64,000 bases of DNA from an uncultured Pseudomonadales bacterium (lineage in GTDB: Bacteria > Pseudomonadota > Gammaproteobacteria > Pseudomonadales > Porticoccaceae), in the NCBI GenBank assembly GCA_943846685.1, contig OX044363.1:124001-188000 (forward strand). Reading direction: 5' to 3'. Below the pieces are notes generated by a model. That model was not told where the DNA came from, ran no database searches, and saw only the letters and a list, made by a program, of their open reading frames with translations. Numbering within the stretch: position 1 is the first letter of the stretch; each line of letters starts with the position of its first letter. Shown piece after piece: positions 32,786 through 44,714 of this stretch. Made by a program: the position numbers and the translations under genes.

Positions 32786-35785
32786 TTAGAACTTATAGCG
32801 AGCACCGAAGTTGTAGCGTGCGCCACCCTGGTAAACACCCAGTACCTGGCTCTCGATGCGGCCGTAGTTTCTAGGCACTGACTCAGTAACGTTAAGGCCT
32901 TCAACAAATACGGTGAAGTTTTCATCGTATTCATAGCTGACGTTAAAGTCCCACTGACCGTAGGCTCGAACGTTAGTTGGGTTAGTGAAAGTACCCTGAG
33001 GCTGGCCAACACCGGCGAGGAAATCATCTCTCCAGTTGTAAGCTACTCGAGCCTGCAAACCGTCTTTATCATAGAAAGCGATAAAGTTGGCTGAATCACT
33101 GAGGCCGTTGATAACAAACTGTGCACCACTGGTGAAGCTGTTGTCGTAGCTGATATTGGCATCTGCCATTGTGTAGTTAACGATCATGCCGTAACCGGTA
33201 TCAGCAAAGTTGTGCTGAACAGCAAATTCCCAACCAGATACTTCTGCATCGTTCATGTTGACGTCGGTCTTAACATCAACAGGCACTAGCGGATCGCCAG
33301 CAACACCATTAATAGTGACCTGATCACCGTTTAGGCTCCACTCTGCAGAAGGCGCACGGTTGTCTCTGATCCAGTCAAATACTTCAGCTTCTGTGGTTGC
33401 ACCATCAACTGCAGCATCAACTACAGCCTGCTTCCAGAAATCACCCAGTGCTGGGTGTGGCAGGTTCCAACGCTCAGACTGTCGCTCTTCACCAGCAGCG
33501 ATAAAGTTCTTTACGTCTTTCTTGAAGTAACCAAGAGAAACGTAGCTATCTTCACCGTAGTACCACTCAGCAGAGAGGTCGAAGTTAGTTGCTTCAATTG
33601 GCTCAAGACCCGGGTTACCACCACTGGCTTCTGTTCCGCCAGTACCCTGCAGACCTTTAAAGCTCAAACCACCCAGGGTAGTTCCACCTTTAATTTGTGC
33701 ATAGTTTGGACGAGTTACTGTCTTGCTCACCGAGGCGCGCAGAACCATATCGTCAGTTACCGAGATATCGAAATCCAGATTAGGTAATAGCAGATCGTAT
33801 TCACCTGTATCATCAACATTCTGTGGCTCTGTCGCGCTGATCATAAATTCGTTAGCAGCGTTGGTCCATGTAACACCTTCGTACTTGGGAACAATACCGG
33901 CAGAAGAGATTTCAGTCTCTTCGTAGCGCAGACCCGCACGAACATTAATCGGCATAGCGTTATATTCTGTTGCGTGATTCAACTGGAAGTAAGCAACTTT
34001 TGTCTCTTCAGTCGTCTGAAGATCTGAATCCCAAGGAACATTTTTGCCCTGAATATCACAGTAAGCCGTTCCACATTCACCAAAAGTGCTCTGCTGGTTA
34101 GGGTTAGGCGTATAGCGACCTGAAGCAATATTTGTTTCAGCGATATGGATAAGATCTTCAAGATTAGCAGTAAAGAACTCTACCTGCAGACTCTCATCAT
34201 CGGCGTTTGCAACCTGATCAAACTGACCAGCCATAGAACGTCTATCCAGTACGTCAACCAGATCACCAGTGATATCAGTAATACCACCCCAGGTGCCACT
34301 CTCAACCAGTGCACCTACTGAACGGTTGCTAACTTCATTAAGCTCAACACCGAAATCAACACTTGTAGACTCTGAGAAGTCAAAAGTACCAGATAAGCTT
34401 GTAGCTTCAATCTGCATATCTGACTGGCCACTGCCGAACTGGCTACCAGTGATAATCATGTCTTCTTTATAGAGAGGACGTTCTGAACCATCATCCAATG
34501 TACCCAGATCGAGATCCAGGATACCCATCTCACCACCAAAGCGTCCTGTGGTGTTGCGACGGTTGAAGCTGGCCATAGTGATCGAACCAGAGCGTGGATC
34601 CATACCTGATCTTTTCGAAACTGAATCGTGGTAATCAAGTTCCAGAACCAGGTTATCAGCAGCCTGCCACTCAATGTTTAGACCAGCTGAATTAGACTTG
34701 TTGCGGTCCTTGTTGTAACCAACACCATTGGTAAAGTCAGTAGTACCTTTTTCCTCTTCGGTGTAGAACAGCGGAGTAGAGTTACCGTCTTCAACAGTAG
34801 CCCAGCTTGAGGCGCGGTCTCTGTTACCACCGTTAAACCAGGAAGCCAAATCGTTGTAGCGGCTCTCAACAATCATTGAACTGTAAACGTAATCAACAGT
34901 TGCAGTAATGGTTTCACTTGGAGCCCACTGTACATTCAACATACCGTTTACACGATCAGACTCAAAGTTTGAAAGGCTGTAAGCCATGCTCTGAGGCTTA
35001 GATATCAGTGTACCTTCGGGAAGGTTTTCAAGATTGAGGTGACCATCGTCAGAAATTCTGCGCGTCCACTCTGAAGAGTCAGCAGTGGTTGTATTCCATC
35101 CGCCAACAGTAGCAGAGGCTTGACCGCCAATACGATTCTGAGCAACACCACTCAACGAGACACCGAGAGTATCGTTAAAGAAAGTGTTTGAGAAAACACC
35201 TGAGAATTCAGGAGTTAGCTCTTCATCACCAATAGTTACTGATGAATCAGCAACTAACTTAACGCCAACACTGCTCTTAAACCCGGGGTTCTCGAGGGGG
35301 CGTGAAGTAATTATGTTAATAGAAGAACCGATACCACCGGTAGGAACGTTAGCCTGACCCGTTTTGTAAACTTCAACTGCAGAAATACCTTCAGAAGCTA
35401 GATCGGCAAAGTCAAAAGATCGGTTAGTACCGTTGTGAGTAGGTAGCTGGCGACCATTCAGGGTTACCAGGTTGTACTCAGGACCAAAACCACGAACAGT
35501 AACCTGACTACCTTCACCGTTTGAACGGCTGATAGATACACCAGTGATACGCTGGAGAGATTCTGCAAGGTTGGTATCCGGGAACTTACCCATGTCTTCA
35601 GCAGTGATCGCGTCAACAACGCCTACTGAGTCTCTTTTGATATCCATATTTGCCTTCAAACTCGCACGAAGACCACCCTGAACAACCACTTCCTGAATTG
35701 CGCCGTCATTAGCAAAAGCAGGAGCACTGGCGCTTATTAACGCTAGAGCAATACTGCTAGAAAGAACATTTTTCTTCAAAAACAT
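32786..35785 (-). CDS. TonB-dependent outer-membrane receptor
   Basis: A 999-aa active-transport receptor. Residues 1-25 are a signal peptide (SSIALALISASAPAFA); EVVVQG starts the plug, which holds DAITAEDMGKFPDTNLAESL, RITGVSISR and VTVRGFGPEYNLVTLNGRQLP, the form seen in Caulobacter-type receptors for glycans and other large substrates. The C-terminus ends in aromatic YNFGARYKF, the beta-barrel sorting signal. I use ATG 35785, with GGGGG upstream; the frame runs open to 35899 without a signal-like start. The ligand is unknown. The neighbouring halogenases, SapC and cupins recur with this receptor type. Confidence 0.93.
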   Translation of the reverse strand: MFLKKNVLSSSIALALISASAPAFANDGAIQEVVVQGGLRASLKANMDIKRDSVGVVDAITAEDMGKFPDTNLAESLQRITGVSISRSNGEGSQVTVRGFGPEYNLVTLNGRQLPTHNGTNRSFDFADLASEGISAVEVYKTGQANVPTGGIGSSINIITSRPLENPGFKSSVGVKLVADSSVTIGDEELTPEFSGVFSNTFFNDTLGVSLSGVAQNRIGGQASATVGGWNTTTADSSEWTRRISDDGHLNLENLPEGTLISKPQSMAYSLSNFESDRVNGMLNVQWAPSETITATVDYVYSSMIVESRYNDLASWFNGGNRDRASSWATVEDGNSTPLFYTEEEKGTTDFTNGVGYNKDRNKSNSAGLNIEWQAADNLVLELDYHDSVSKRSGMDPRSGSITMASFNRRNTTGRFGGEMGILDLDLGTLDDGSERPLYKEDMIITGSQFGSGQSDMQIEATSLSGTFDFSESTSVDFGVELNEVSNRSVGALVESGTWGGITDITGDLVDVLDRRSMAGQFDQVANADDESLQVEFFTANLEDLIHIAETNIASGRYTPNPNQQSTFGECGTAYCDIQGKNVPWDSDLQTTEETKVAYFQLNHATEYNAMPINVRAGLRYEETEISSAGIVPKYEGVTWTNAANEFMISATEPQNVDDTGEYDLLLPNLDFDISVTDDMVLRASVSKTVTRPNYAQIKGGTTLGGLSFKGLQGTGGTEASGGNPGLEPIEATNFDLSAEWYYGEDSYVSLGYFKKDVKNFIAAGEERQSERWNLPHPALGDFWKQAVVDAAVDGATTEAEVFDWIRDNRAPSAEWSLNGDQVTINGVAGDPLVPVDVKTDVNMNDAEVSGWEFAVQHNFADTGYGMIVNYTMADANISYDNSFTSGAQFVINGLSDSANFIAFYDKDGLQARVAYNWRDDFLAGVGQPQGTFTNPTNVRAYGQWDFNVSYEYDENFTVFVEGLNVTESVPRNYGRIESQVLGVYQGGARYNFGARYKF

Positions 35786-36013
35786 CGATTTATACCCCCA
35801 AGGTAAAAAAATAATTATTATTCTGATTCTTCTTATTAGGCTAGATACACTGTAAATAGAGCCTTTCACACCAGAGACTACCTCAGATAAACCATTCATC
35901 TCACTATATTTGAGACTAACGGGGCATTTATGCGACGACTGAGACCTTTTAGGTGATTTTGCTGATGTTTTGACTATACTAATCGGGCAATTAGCACTTA
36001 CAGGGACGTATTA

Positions 36014-37990
<1,977 letters not shown>

Positions 37991-38000
37991 GGCTGAAAAC

Positions 38001-38735
38001 TTAATAAGTATCGTAACGAGCGAGCTTATTAATACGAATAACTGCCTGTACCTCATGGACATATTTTTCACGCAACTCTGAATACTCAAGCAGATTTTCG
38101 GCTAACTGATGACCGCTGGCTGAGCCTCGCTCAGTGCGAAGTTGCGCTCGGCTGACACGTAAATCCTGATAGGCACGATGGGTATTGATATTGCGAATAT
38201 AGGAACCCACCGACTCGGAGACCGTGTCAAATTTTGCCACCTCATGCTGTGTGCCCGAATTGCGCCTAAGAGGCACAAGACCACAGCCTTTTTTATAACA
38301 CCACTGACCAAAAAGATTGTTACCCTGCACCGCGAAACGCGAAGTTCCCCAAGCTGATTCAATTGCCGCCTGAGCCAGTGCCAGTGATAGTGGCACCGGA
38401 TCAACTCTCAATCGCAACTGCTCGATAACCTGAAAATCACTGCGATTCTCTCTATCGACATAATAATCTTCAGCCAATTCAATCAGTGTCCTACGCTGAA
38501 AAAAAGATAATTCGCCAACCTCTGCCGCCAGCAACTCAAGTTGTTTGCGATCTTCTATCACAAGCTGATTGCTGTGCTTTACCAGTGGCAATATATAGTC
38601 AAAAAAAGCGCTCTTCTTCTCTTTTACCTGAGTGTAATGAGAAAAATCTGGCAGAGGATTTCGATCTATAAGCGTCACTGCAAAAATTGCAGCGGTAAAA
38701 ATCAAAAAACTGACAACACTTCTTTTAGAAAACAT
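38001..38735 (-). CDS. Bax-like glucosaminidase-domain protein
   Basis: Probable inner-membrane-anchored peptidoglycan hydrolase, 244 aa. Residues 6-22 form a membrane anchor (SVVSFLIFTAAIFAVTL). The glucosaminidase domain covers about 60-235: SLALAQAAIESAWGTSRFA has the catalytic glutamate, then GNNLFGQWCYKKGCGL and YIRNINTHRAYQDLR, as in E. coli Bax and related FlgJ-like enzymes. Single gene, divergent from ureD across 273 bp of AT-rich sequence. Confidence 0.85.
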   Translation of the reverse strand: MFSKRSVVSFLIFTAAIFAVTLIDRNPLPDFSHYTQVKEKKSAFFDYILPLVKHSNQLVIEDRKQLELLAAEVGELSFFQRRTLIELAEDYYVDRENRSDFQVIEQLRLRVDPVPLSLALAQAAIESAWGTSRFAVQGNNLFGQWCYKKGCGLVPLRRNSGTQHEVAKFDTVSESVGSYIRNINTHRAYQDLRVSRAQLRTERGSASGHQLAENLLEYSELREKYVHEVQAVIRINKLARYDTY

Positions 38736-39008
38736 CGGAAAACCTGCGGGGAATTTAGTCTTAGTACCTTATATCGCCAACCCTTAAAAGTCCTCAATTT
38801 TCTTCGCAAATTTTTATCTTTTATGCAATTTCATTCGTGGGTTTTTTTAGTGCATTGAATTATTTTTTGCACCAATTTGAGGCTTTTTTTAATCTCTTAT
38901 TATTATTTCATTTTTTTCTAACCAGGATGCTTTTTCTAGTGGTAGTCTTCAAAAAATACATGATTTTTATCGGTAGATTTCAATTAAAAACTTCTGGTTA
39001 TACAAACA

Positions 39009-39857
39009 ATGAACAGCGAAAGCACTCATCAAAAGACCCCGTCAGGATGGCTTGCAGAACTCGAACTCGACTATGCAGTGCGGCGCGAAAAGACCTGTTT
39101 AGTGCGTAAAAAACAGCGCGGTCCACTGACTCTGCAGCGCCCGTTTTACCCTGAAAACGACATCTGCCACAGCTACCTGCTTCACCCGCCAGGCGGCGTG
39201 GTTGGTGGCGATACACTGGATATTACCGTTCGCGCGGAATCCGGTTCTCACTGCTTGATCACCACCCCCGGGGCGACAAAATTTTATCGTTCAAAAACGG
39301 ATCTGGTCAGCACTCAATCGCAAAAAATATCTGTCTGCGAAGATGCGATTGTCGAATGGCTACCACAGCAAAATATATTTTTCCCCGAGGCTCAATCGAA
39401 TTTGAGCACGCAGATTAATATTGCACCAGGTGGGAAATTTATCGGTTGGGAGGTGCACTGTTTTGGACGCCCTGCCAACAGCGAAATCTTTCATTCGGGC
39501 AATATTAGTAGCTGTACAGAGATCAATATTGACGGTCAACTGCGTTTAGTAGAACAGCTCTGCACAGAGGACAGTTCGCTAATTCACTCACCCAGCGGTC
39601 TGCGCGGTATGGCGATGCAGGGTAGTTTAATTGCCGCCCCCTGTAATCAGCAGCAGCGAGATCAGTTGGAACGCATATTGCATTCACATCAGTACCCAGA
39701 TCCGATTGGTCTTACGTTGGTCGACGATATCTTGGTGGTCAGGGTATTGGGCAATCAGATAGAGCCAATACTGGAAATATTTACCCAGCTGTGGACTGAG
39801 CTGCGAACCGAATGGCTTCACAAGCCAGCCTGTTCCCCGCGCATCTGGGCTACCTAA
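39009..39857 (+). CDS. ureD: Urease accessory protein UreD
   Basis: Chaperone that binds apo-urease and recruits UreF and UreG for nickel insertion, 282 aa. Typical UreD segments are GPLTLQRPFYPE, HPPGGVVGGDTLDI near 61-74 and TTPGATKFYRS near 88-98, with WLPQQNIFF later. It leads the operon ureD-A-B-C-E-x-F-G on the plus strand, 14 bp before ureA. Confidence 0.93.
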   Translation: MNSESTHQKTPSGWLAELELDYAVRREKTCLVRKKQRGPLTLQRPFYPENDICHSYLLHPPGGVVGGDTLDITVRAESGSHCLITTPGATKFYRSKTDLVSTQSQKISVCEDAIVEWLPQQNIFFPEAQSNLSTQINIAPGGKFIGWEVHCFGRPANSEIFHSGNISSCTEINIDGQLRLVEQLCTEDSSLIHSPSGLRGMAMQGSLIAAPCNQQQRDQLERILHSHQYPDPIGLTLVDDILVVRVLGNQIEPILEIFTQLWTELRTEWLHKPACSPRIWAT

Positions 39858-39871
39858 CTAAAGAATAAATC

Positions 39872-40174
39872 ATGGAATTAACTCCCCGCGAAAAAGATAA
39901 GTTGATGTTATTTACAGCGGCACTGCTCGCTGAGCGCCGCAAGGCCAGAGGACTCAAACTCAACTACCCTGAAGCCATTGCCTATATCAGTGCCGCTATC
40001 CTTGAAGGTGCCCGTGACGGCAGAACTGTCGCTGAACTGATGGACTACGGTCGCACCCTGCTCAGTGCAGAGGATGTTATGGATGGAATTGCAGAAATGA
40101 TTCATGACGTGCAGGTCGAGGGTACATTTCCCGACGGCACCAAACTTGTCACCGTTCACAACCCTATCGTCTAG
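39872..40174 (+). CDS. ureA: Urease gamma subunit
   Basis: Small structural subunit, 100 aa, exact family length. Starts [14 protein letters not shown] and contains [20 protein letters not shown] and the closing [14 protein letters not shown], all invariant in UreA. Twelve bp precede ureB, which has a GGAG site. Part of the (UreABC)3 holoenzyme. Confidence 0.96.
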   Translation: MELTPREKDKLMLFTAALLAERRKARGLKLNYPEAIAYISAAILEGARDGRTVAELMDYGRTLLSAEDVMDGIAEMIHDVQVEGTFPDGTKLVTVHNPIV

Positions 40175-40186
40175 GAGACTGGCTCT

Positions 40187-40552
40187 ATGATCCCCGGAGA
40201 ATTACAAACTGCAGCTGGTGATATTGAATTAAATGCCGGGCGCAATCTACACAAGGTAAAAGTTGCCAATATCGGAGATCGACCTGTACAGATCGGCTCC
40301 CATTATCATTTTTTTGAAGTTAACGAATCGTTAATTTTTGACCGCCAACCGACGCTCGGCTTCCGACTTAATATCGCCTCTGGCACAGCGGTTCGCTTTG
40401 AGCCCGGTCAGGAGCGCACTGTTGAATTGGTTGAGTTCGCAGGCGCTGGTGTTGTTTTTGGATTTCAGGGAAAAGTGATGGGCAGCATTGCAGAGCACCT
40501 TTCAAACCAGCTATCAAACCAGCCTTCAGATCAGTCCCCAGAAAGAGTTTAG
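40187..40552 (+). CDS. ureB: Urease beta subunit, with a repeated C-terminal tail
   Basis: Structural subunit of 121 aa; MIPGEL at the start and the segments [36 protein letters not shown] (here [15 protein letters not shown]) and [16 protein letters not shown] identify it. Normal UreB ends soon after GF-GKVMG; this one adds about 18 residues with a short SNQ/SDQ repeat ([12 protein letters not shown]) encoded by near-identical ATCAAACCAGC copies. Nine bp before ureC. Confidence 0.95.
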   Translation: MIPGELQTAAGDIELNAGRNLHKVKVANIGDRPVQIGSHYHFFEVNESLIFDRQPTLGFRLNIASGTAVRFEPGQERTVELVEFAGAGVVFGFQGKVMGSIAEHLSNQLSNQPSDQSPERV

Positions 40553-40561
40553 GAATAAATT

Positions 40562-42283
40562 ATGCCAAGATCAATTTCAAGACAGGCCTATGCTGAAATG
40601 TTCGGCCCAACCACTGGCGATAAGCTGCGACTGGCAGATACCGAACTCTGGCTAGAGGTGGAAAAAGATTTCACCGACTATGGCGACGAGGTTAAATTTG
40701 GCGGTGGTAAAGTGATTCGCGACGGCATGGGGCAGAGTCAGAGACCTAGTGCAGAAACGGTCGATCTGGTGATTACCAATGCATTAATTATCGACCACTG
40801 GGGCATTGTTAAAGCCGATGTGGGCATTAAAGATGGGCGTATCTTGGCTGTCGGAAAAGCCGGTAACCCAGACACCCAGAGCAATGTCAATATTGTGGTT
40901 GGCGCTGGCACTGAGGTGCTTGCCGGTGAGGGGCATATTCTTACCGCTGGCGGTGTCGATTCCCATATTCACTTTATCTGCCCGCAGCAAGTTGATGAGG
41001 CACTGATGTCAGGTGTCACCACTATGCTCGGCGGCGGCACTGGTCCAGCGACCGGTACTAACGCGACCACCTGCACCCCCGGACCCTGGAATATCCACCG
41101 TATGCTAGAAGCGGCAGATACATTGCCGATGAATATTGGGCTTATGGGCAAAGGTAATGCCAGCCAGCCAGAACCGCTGCGCGAACAGGTTGCTGCAGGC
41201 GCTATGGGGCTAAAACTTCACGAAGATTGGGGCACTACACCGGCCTCGATTAATGAGTGTTTGAATATTGCCGAAGAAACCGATATTCAGGTGGCTATTC
41301 ACACCGATACGCTTAATGAGTCAGGCTTTGTCGAATCTACCCTCGACGCTATCGCTGGCAGAACCATTCACACCTACCATACCGAAGGTGCCGGCGGCGG
41401 CCATGCGCCGGATATTATTAAGGCCTGTGGTGAGCTGAATGTTCTTCCCTCTTCGACTAACCCGACACGCCCTTACACGATTAATACTGTCGATGAACAT
41501 CTGGATATGCTGATGGTCTGCCATCATCTGGATCCCAATATTGCAGAGGATGTGGCCTTTGCGGAGTCGCGGATTCGTCGTGAGACGATTGCCGCTGAAG
41601 ATATTCTCCACGACTTGGGTGCATTCTCAATGATAGCCTCGGACTCTCAGGCAATGGGACGCGTTGGCGAAGTTATTTTACGCACCTGGCAGACCGCCCA
41701 CAAAATGAAAGTGCAGCGTGGGCCTCTGGCCGAAGATTGCAACGCCGACAATAGCAGCGCCAACGACAATGAGCGAATCAAACGCTATATCGCCAAGTAC
41801 ACCATCAACCCAGCCATTGCCCACGGTATTTCCCATGAGGTGGGGTCTATTGAGAACGGCAAGCTGGCTGATTTAGTACTCTGGAAGCCAGCATTTTTTG
41901 GCACTAAACCAGCCACTATTATCAAAGGCGGAATGATTGCCGCTGCCCCTATGGGTGATCCCAATGCGTCAATTCCAACGCCGCAACCGGTTCACTATCG
42001 CTCGATGTTTGGCGCCATGGGCAAAGCCAATAACAATACATCAATGCTATTTTTATCCGCGGCTGCTGTTGATGCCGGCGTGCCTGAGCAGCTCGGTTTG
42101 CAGAGTTTGATCGGCACGGTGAAAGGCTGCCGCAATGTCACCAAGAAGGATATGGTGCGCAATAGCTACCAACCGGAAATAGAAGTAGATTCGCAGACCT
42201 ATGAGGTGCGTGCCGATGGTCAGTTGCTGGCCTGTGAACCGGCTACTGAGTTGCCGATGGCGCAGCGCTACTTTCTCTTCTAA
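40562..42283 (+). CDS. ureC: Urease alpha (catalytic) subunit
   Basis: Nickel amidohydrolase that splits urea to ammonia and carbamate, 573 aa. Active-site features are visible: the HIHFICPQQ metal histidines near 136, the carbamylated lysine in GLKLHEDWG near 219, [24 protein letters not shown], the flap MVCHHLD and the aspartate in [10 protein letters not shown]. All expected residues are intact, so the enzyme should be active. Its stop is followed by a TTTTTTAAGAACT triple repeat before ureE. Confidence 0.97.
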   Translation: MPRSISRQAYAEMFGPTTGDKLRLADTELWLEVEKDFTDYGDEVKFGGGKVIRDGMGQSQRPSAETVDLVITNALIIDHWGIVKADVGIKDGRILAVGKAGNPDTQSNVNIVVGAGTEVLAGEGHILTAGGVDSHIHFICPQQVDEALMSGVTTMLGGGTGPATGTNATTCTPGPWNIHRMLEAADTLPMNIGLMGKGNASQPEPLREQVAAGAMGLKLHEDWGTTPASINECLNIAEETDIQVAIHTDTLNESGFVESTLDAIAGRTIHTYHTEGAGGGHAPDIIKACGELNVLPSSTNPTRPYTINTVDEHLDMLMVCHHLDPNIAEDVAFAESRIRRETIAAEDILHDLGAFSMIASDSQAMGRVGEVILRTWQTAHKMKVQRGPLAEDCNADNSSANDNERIKRYIAKYTINPAIAHGISHEVGSIENGKLADLVLWKPAFFGTKPATIIKGGMIAAAPMGDPNASIPTPQPVHYRSMFGAMGKANNNTSMLFLSAAAVDAGVPEQLGLQSLIGTVKGCRNVTKKDMVRNSYQPEIEVDSQTYEVRADGQLLACEPATELPMAQRYFLF

Positions 42284-42289
42284 AAAGTC

Positions 42290-42330
42290 TTTTTTTAAGA
42301 ACTCTTTTTTAAGAACTTTATTTTAAGAAC
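42290..42330 (+). repeat. Three short tandem repeats between ureC and ureE
   Basis: TTTTTTAAGAACT-like units occur three times in a row (ends AAGAACT, AAGAACT, AAGAAC). They fill most of the 53-bp gap and take the place where a ribosome-binding site for ureE would be expected; no clear GGAG is present. Confidence 0.75.
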
Positions 42331-42336
42331 AAATTT

Positions 42337-42801
42337 ATGATTCGTTTTATCCGTATTTTAGAAAAGTCAGCAGCTCACAGCACAACACTGAGCCTGCCGA
42401 TAAGAGAACGCACCAAGAGCCGGATTAAAGTCACTCTCGACGACGGTCGCGAGGCCGGGCTTTTTTTACCTCGCGGAGAAATCTTGCGCGGCGGTGATTT
42501 AGTTGAGAGTGAAGAGGGTCTGGTAGTGCAGATTTGTGCGGCTCCGGAAACTGTTTCAACAGTGACTAGCAGCTGCCCTCATGCGCTGGCACGAGCCAGT
42601 TATCACCTTGGTAATCGTCATGTACCCCTGCAGATTGAAGCTGGTTTTCTGCGCTATCAGCACGACCATGTGCTGGATGAAATGGTGATTGGACTGGGAC
42701 TGTCCGTCGCGGTTGAAGAGGCACCTTTTGAACCTGAAGCCGGTGCTTACAAAAGTGCTGCTGGCCATAACCACAACAACAGCCACGACCATCATCACTA
42801 A
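42337..42801 (+). CDS. ureE: Urease accessory nickel chaperone UreE
   Basis: Dimeric nickel carrier, 154 aa. The N-terminal half has [22 protein letters not shown] and [13 protein letters not shown]; the middle has [15 protein letters not shown] and HDHVLDEMV, and the tail is histidine-rich ([12 protein letters not shown]), the nickel-storage end seen in many UreE. Preceded by a short tandem-repeat tract and lacking an obvious Shine-Dalgarno. Confidence 0.94.
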   Translation: MIRFIRILEKSAAHSTTLSLPIRERTKSRIKVTLDDGREAGLFLPRGEILRGGDLVESEEGLVVQICAAPETVSTVTSSCPHALARASYHLGNRHVPLQIEAGFLRYQHDHVLDEMVIGLGLSVAVEEAPFEPEAGAYKSAAGHNHNNSHDHHH

Positions 42802-42835
42802 TAAAAAATTTATTTATTACTTACAAGGCAAAAAA

Positions 42836-43051
42836 ATGAACCACTTTTTTAAACACATAACTATTATTGGCCTAGGTGTTTTTGGACAGTCTGCTGTTCA
42901 AGCCCATAACTCAGATGGCTCAATAAGTTCAGCTTTTCATTTTATAACTGCTCCGGATCATCTGGGTCTAGCCGCGCTTTTGGTGGTGCTTTTATCAGCC
43001 GCTTTTGTGCGCTTACAAAAAACCAAAAAAATGAGCGCTGCTAAAAAATAA
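42836..43051 (+). CDS. Small membrane protein between ureE and ureF
   Basis: A 71-aa protein with a signal-like N-terminus (HFFKHITIIGLGVFGQSAVQA), a short H-N-S-D-G segment, then one membrane helix (LGLAALLVVLLSAAFV) and a basic tail. AAGG lies 8 bases before ATG 42836 and its stop overlaps ureF by one base (TAATG), so it is a translated operon member. It recalls the small His-containing proteins found between ureE and ureF in some proteobacteria (perhaps DUF6732) and, remotely, the HupE/UreJ nickel permeases, but is far too short for a permease. A role in nickel supply is inference. Confidence 0.7.
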   Translation: MNHFFKHITIIGLGVFGQSAVQAHNSDGSISSAFHFITAPDHLGLAALLVVLLSAAFVRLQKTKKMSAAKK

Positions 43052-43728
43052 TGCGTAAAAACTCGCTCTCTGAGCTGAGGCTTTTTCAGCTGATCAGCCC
43101 ATCTCTTCCGATCGGGGGGTTTACCTACTCCCAGGGTTTGGAGTGGGCGATTGAAGCCCAGTGGGTCACTGATACCAAGAGTTTAAAAGACTGGCTTCAG
43201 AGTGTGCTCGCCGCCAGTGTTGCCACGCTTGAGCTACCGGTTTTAATCCGTCTCTTAAAAGCCTTTAACAGCGGCGATGAGGCCAGTGTTGTACGCTGGT
43301 CTGAGTGGCTAATTGCCTCTCGGGAGACAATGGAGCTGCGCAAAGAAGAACGCCAGCGCGGTGCAGCACTGGCTAAATTGCTGCCCAATTTGGGGATTGA
43401 AATTCCACAGCATTTGGCGGCTACCGTGGCTAGTTGCCAGCTTACCGGTATCGCTCTAGCGGCAAGCCAGTGGGATATTGACGGTCAGCAACTGTGCTGT
43501 GGTTACGGTTGGAGCTGGCTGGAAAATAATGTGGTTGCTGGGGTGAAACTGATCCCTCTTGGCCAGACCCACGGCCAGCAAATTATGCTTGAACTGGCTG
43601 AAGATATTCCCCACGCGGTGGCCCGGGCTGAACAAATTAGAGATGCTGATATACGCAGCTCAACACCGGCGCTGGCGATTGCCAGCAGCCGACATGAAAC
43701 TCAATACACCAGACTTTTCAGGTCTTGA
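43051..43728 (+). CDS. ureF: Urease accessory protein UreF
   Basis: All-helical activator of the UreG GTPase in nickel insertion, 225 aa. Family blocks are LISPSLPIGGFTYSQGLEWAIE (first third, cut here at 20 of its residues in LISPSLPIGGFTYSQG), ASRETMELRKEERQRG and WSWLENNVVAGVKLIPLGQ. The start overlaps the small membrane protein stop; ureG follows 19 bp later. Confidence 0.93.
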   Translation: MRKNSLSELRLFQLISPSLPIGGFTYSQGLEWAIEAQWVTDTKSLKDWLQSVLAASVATLELPVLIRLLKAFNSGDEASVVRWSEWLIASRETMELRKEERQRGAALAKLLPNLGIEIPQHLAATVASCQLTGIALAASQWDIDGQQLCCGYGWSWLENNVVAGVKLIPLGQTHGQQIMLELAEDIPHAVARAEQIRDADIRSSTPALAIASSRHETQYTRLFRS

Positions 43729-43747
43729 ACAACATTAGGAATTTACG

Positions 43748-44365
43748 ATGAATCATACAACTGCTCCATTGCGCATTGGTGTCGGCGGCCCGGTCGGTTC
43801 CGGCAAAACCGCCCTGCTCGAAGCTCTGTGTAAAACCATGCGCGATCAGTACAACTTGGCGGTGGTGACCAATGATATCTACACCCAGGAAGATGCGATT
43901 ATTTTGACCCGCGCTGAGGCGCTGGATGCTGACCGTATTATCGGTGTTGAAACCGGTGGCTGTCCGCACACTGCCATTCGTGAAGATGCTTCGATGAATC
44001 TCGCCGCGGTCGAAGAGATGAGTCAGCGCCATGAGGGCCTGGATTTAATTTTTATTGAAAGTGGCGGCGATAATTTAAGCGCGACCTTTAGTCCTGAACT
44101 GGCAGATCTAACCATCTATGTGATCGACGTTGCAGCGGGAGAAAAGATTCCGCGCAAAGGCGGGCCGGGTATTACCAAAGCGGATCTGCTGGTGATTAAC
44201 AAGATTGATCTGGCTCCCTATGTCGGGGCAAATCTGGAGATTATGGATAGCGACACCAAACGTATGCGCCCGACCAATCCCTATGTATTTACCAACTTAC
44301 ATAAGCATACAGGTCTTCAAACTATTATTGATTTTATCGTCGATAAAGGAATGCTGGCAGCCTGA
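43748..44365 (+). CDS. ureG: Urease accessory GTPase UreG
   Basis: Nickel-carrying SIMIBI GTPase, 205 aa. P-loop [17 protein letters not shown] near residues 12-28, metal site with [13 protein letters not shown] (CPH) near 68, [13 protein letters not shown], and base-recognition [11 protein letters not shown]. Last gene of the urease operon; a 10-bp-stem hairpin follows 52 bp downstream. Confidence 0.96.
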   Translation: MNHTTAPLRIGVGGPVGSGKTALLEALCKTMRDQYNLAVVTNDIYTQEDAIILTRAEALDADRIIGVETGGCPHTAIREDASMNLAAVEEMSQRHEGLDLIFIESGGDNLSATFSPELADLTIYVIDVAAGEKIPRKGGPGITKADLLVINKIDLAPYVGANLEIMDSDTKRMRPTNPYVFTNLHKHTGLQTIIDFIVDKGMLAA

Positions 44366-44714
44366 AGCTGACAGTATTCTTTCTAAAAATTGATTAGCTC
44401 ATCATGCATAGCGCATTGAGGAAAACATCCTGTTTTCCTCTGCGTATAAAGCATTTTAACGTTTTCACACTTCTACCACCGCAACTTTTTGGAACCATCA
44501 CTCACCACCCAATCAGCGGATAGTTTTCTGCCGAGACTTCTATACGTCAAATCACGTACTCCATTTAGCCAAGTAACGAATAGTTGAACCTCTGGCTTTA
44601 TTTGATAATGCATCTTAACTAATAAAAAAATTAAAATTTTTATTTAATACTTGTTGGATTTTTTCAACGACTACAGAAAGCACTCACCTCTCACTTAAAC
44701 TCAAAGGTAAAATT
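44366..44714. other. Gap between urease and urea-transport operons
   Basis: No gene is evident. It holds a hairpin at 44418-44440 and, beyond 44620, very AT-rich sequence before urtA, where its promoter is likely. I found no convincing sigma-54 or NtrC site. Confidence 0.5.
44418..44440 (+). terminator. Hairpin after ureG
   Basis: GAGGAAAACA-TCC-TGTTTTCCTC, a perfect 10-bp stem flanked by complementary TGCATA-GCGCA and TGCGTATAAAGCA. The run of T is inside the stem rather than after it, so termination strength is uncertain. Confidence 0.5.

Noticed and set aside
44590..44625. Sigma-54 promoter before urtA (CTGGCTTTATTTGATA)
   Set aside because: The GG is present but the GC at the correct distance is not.
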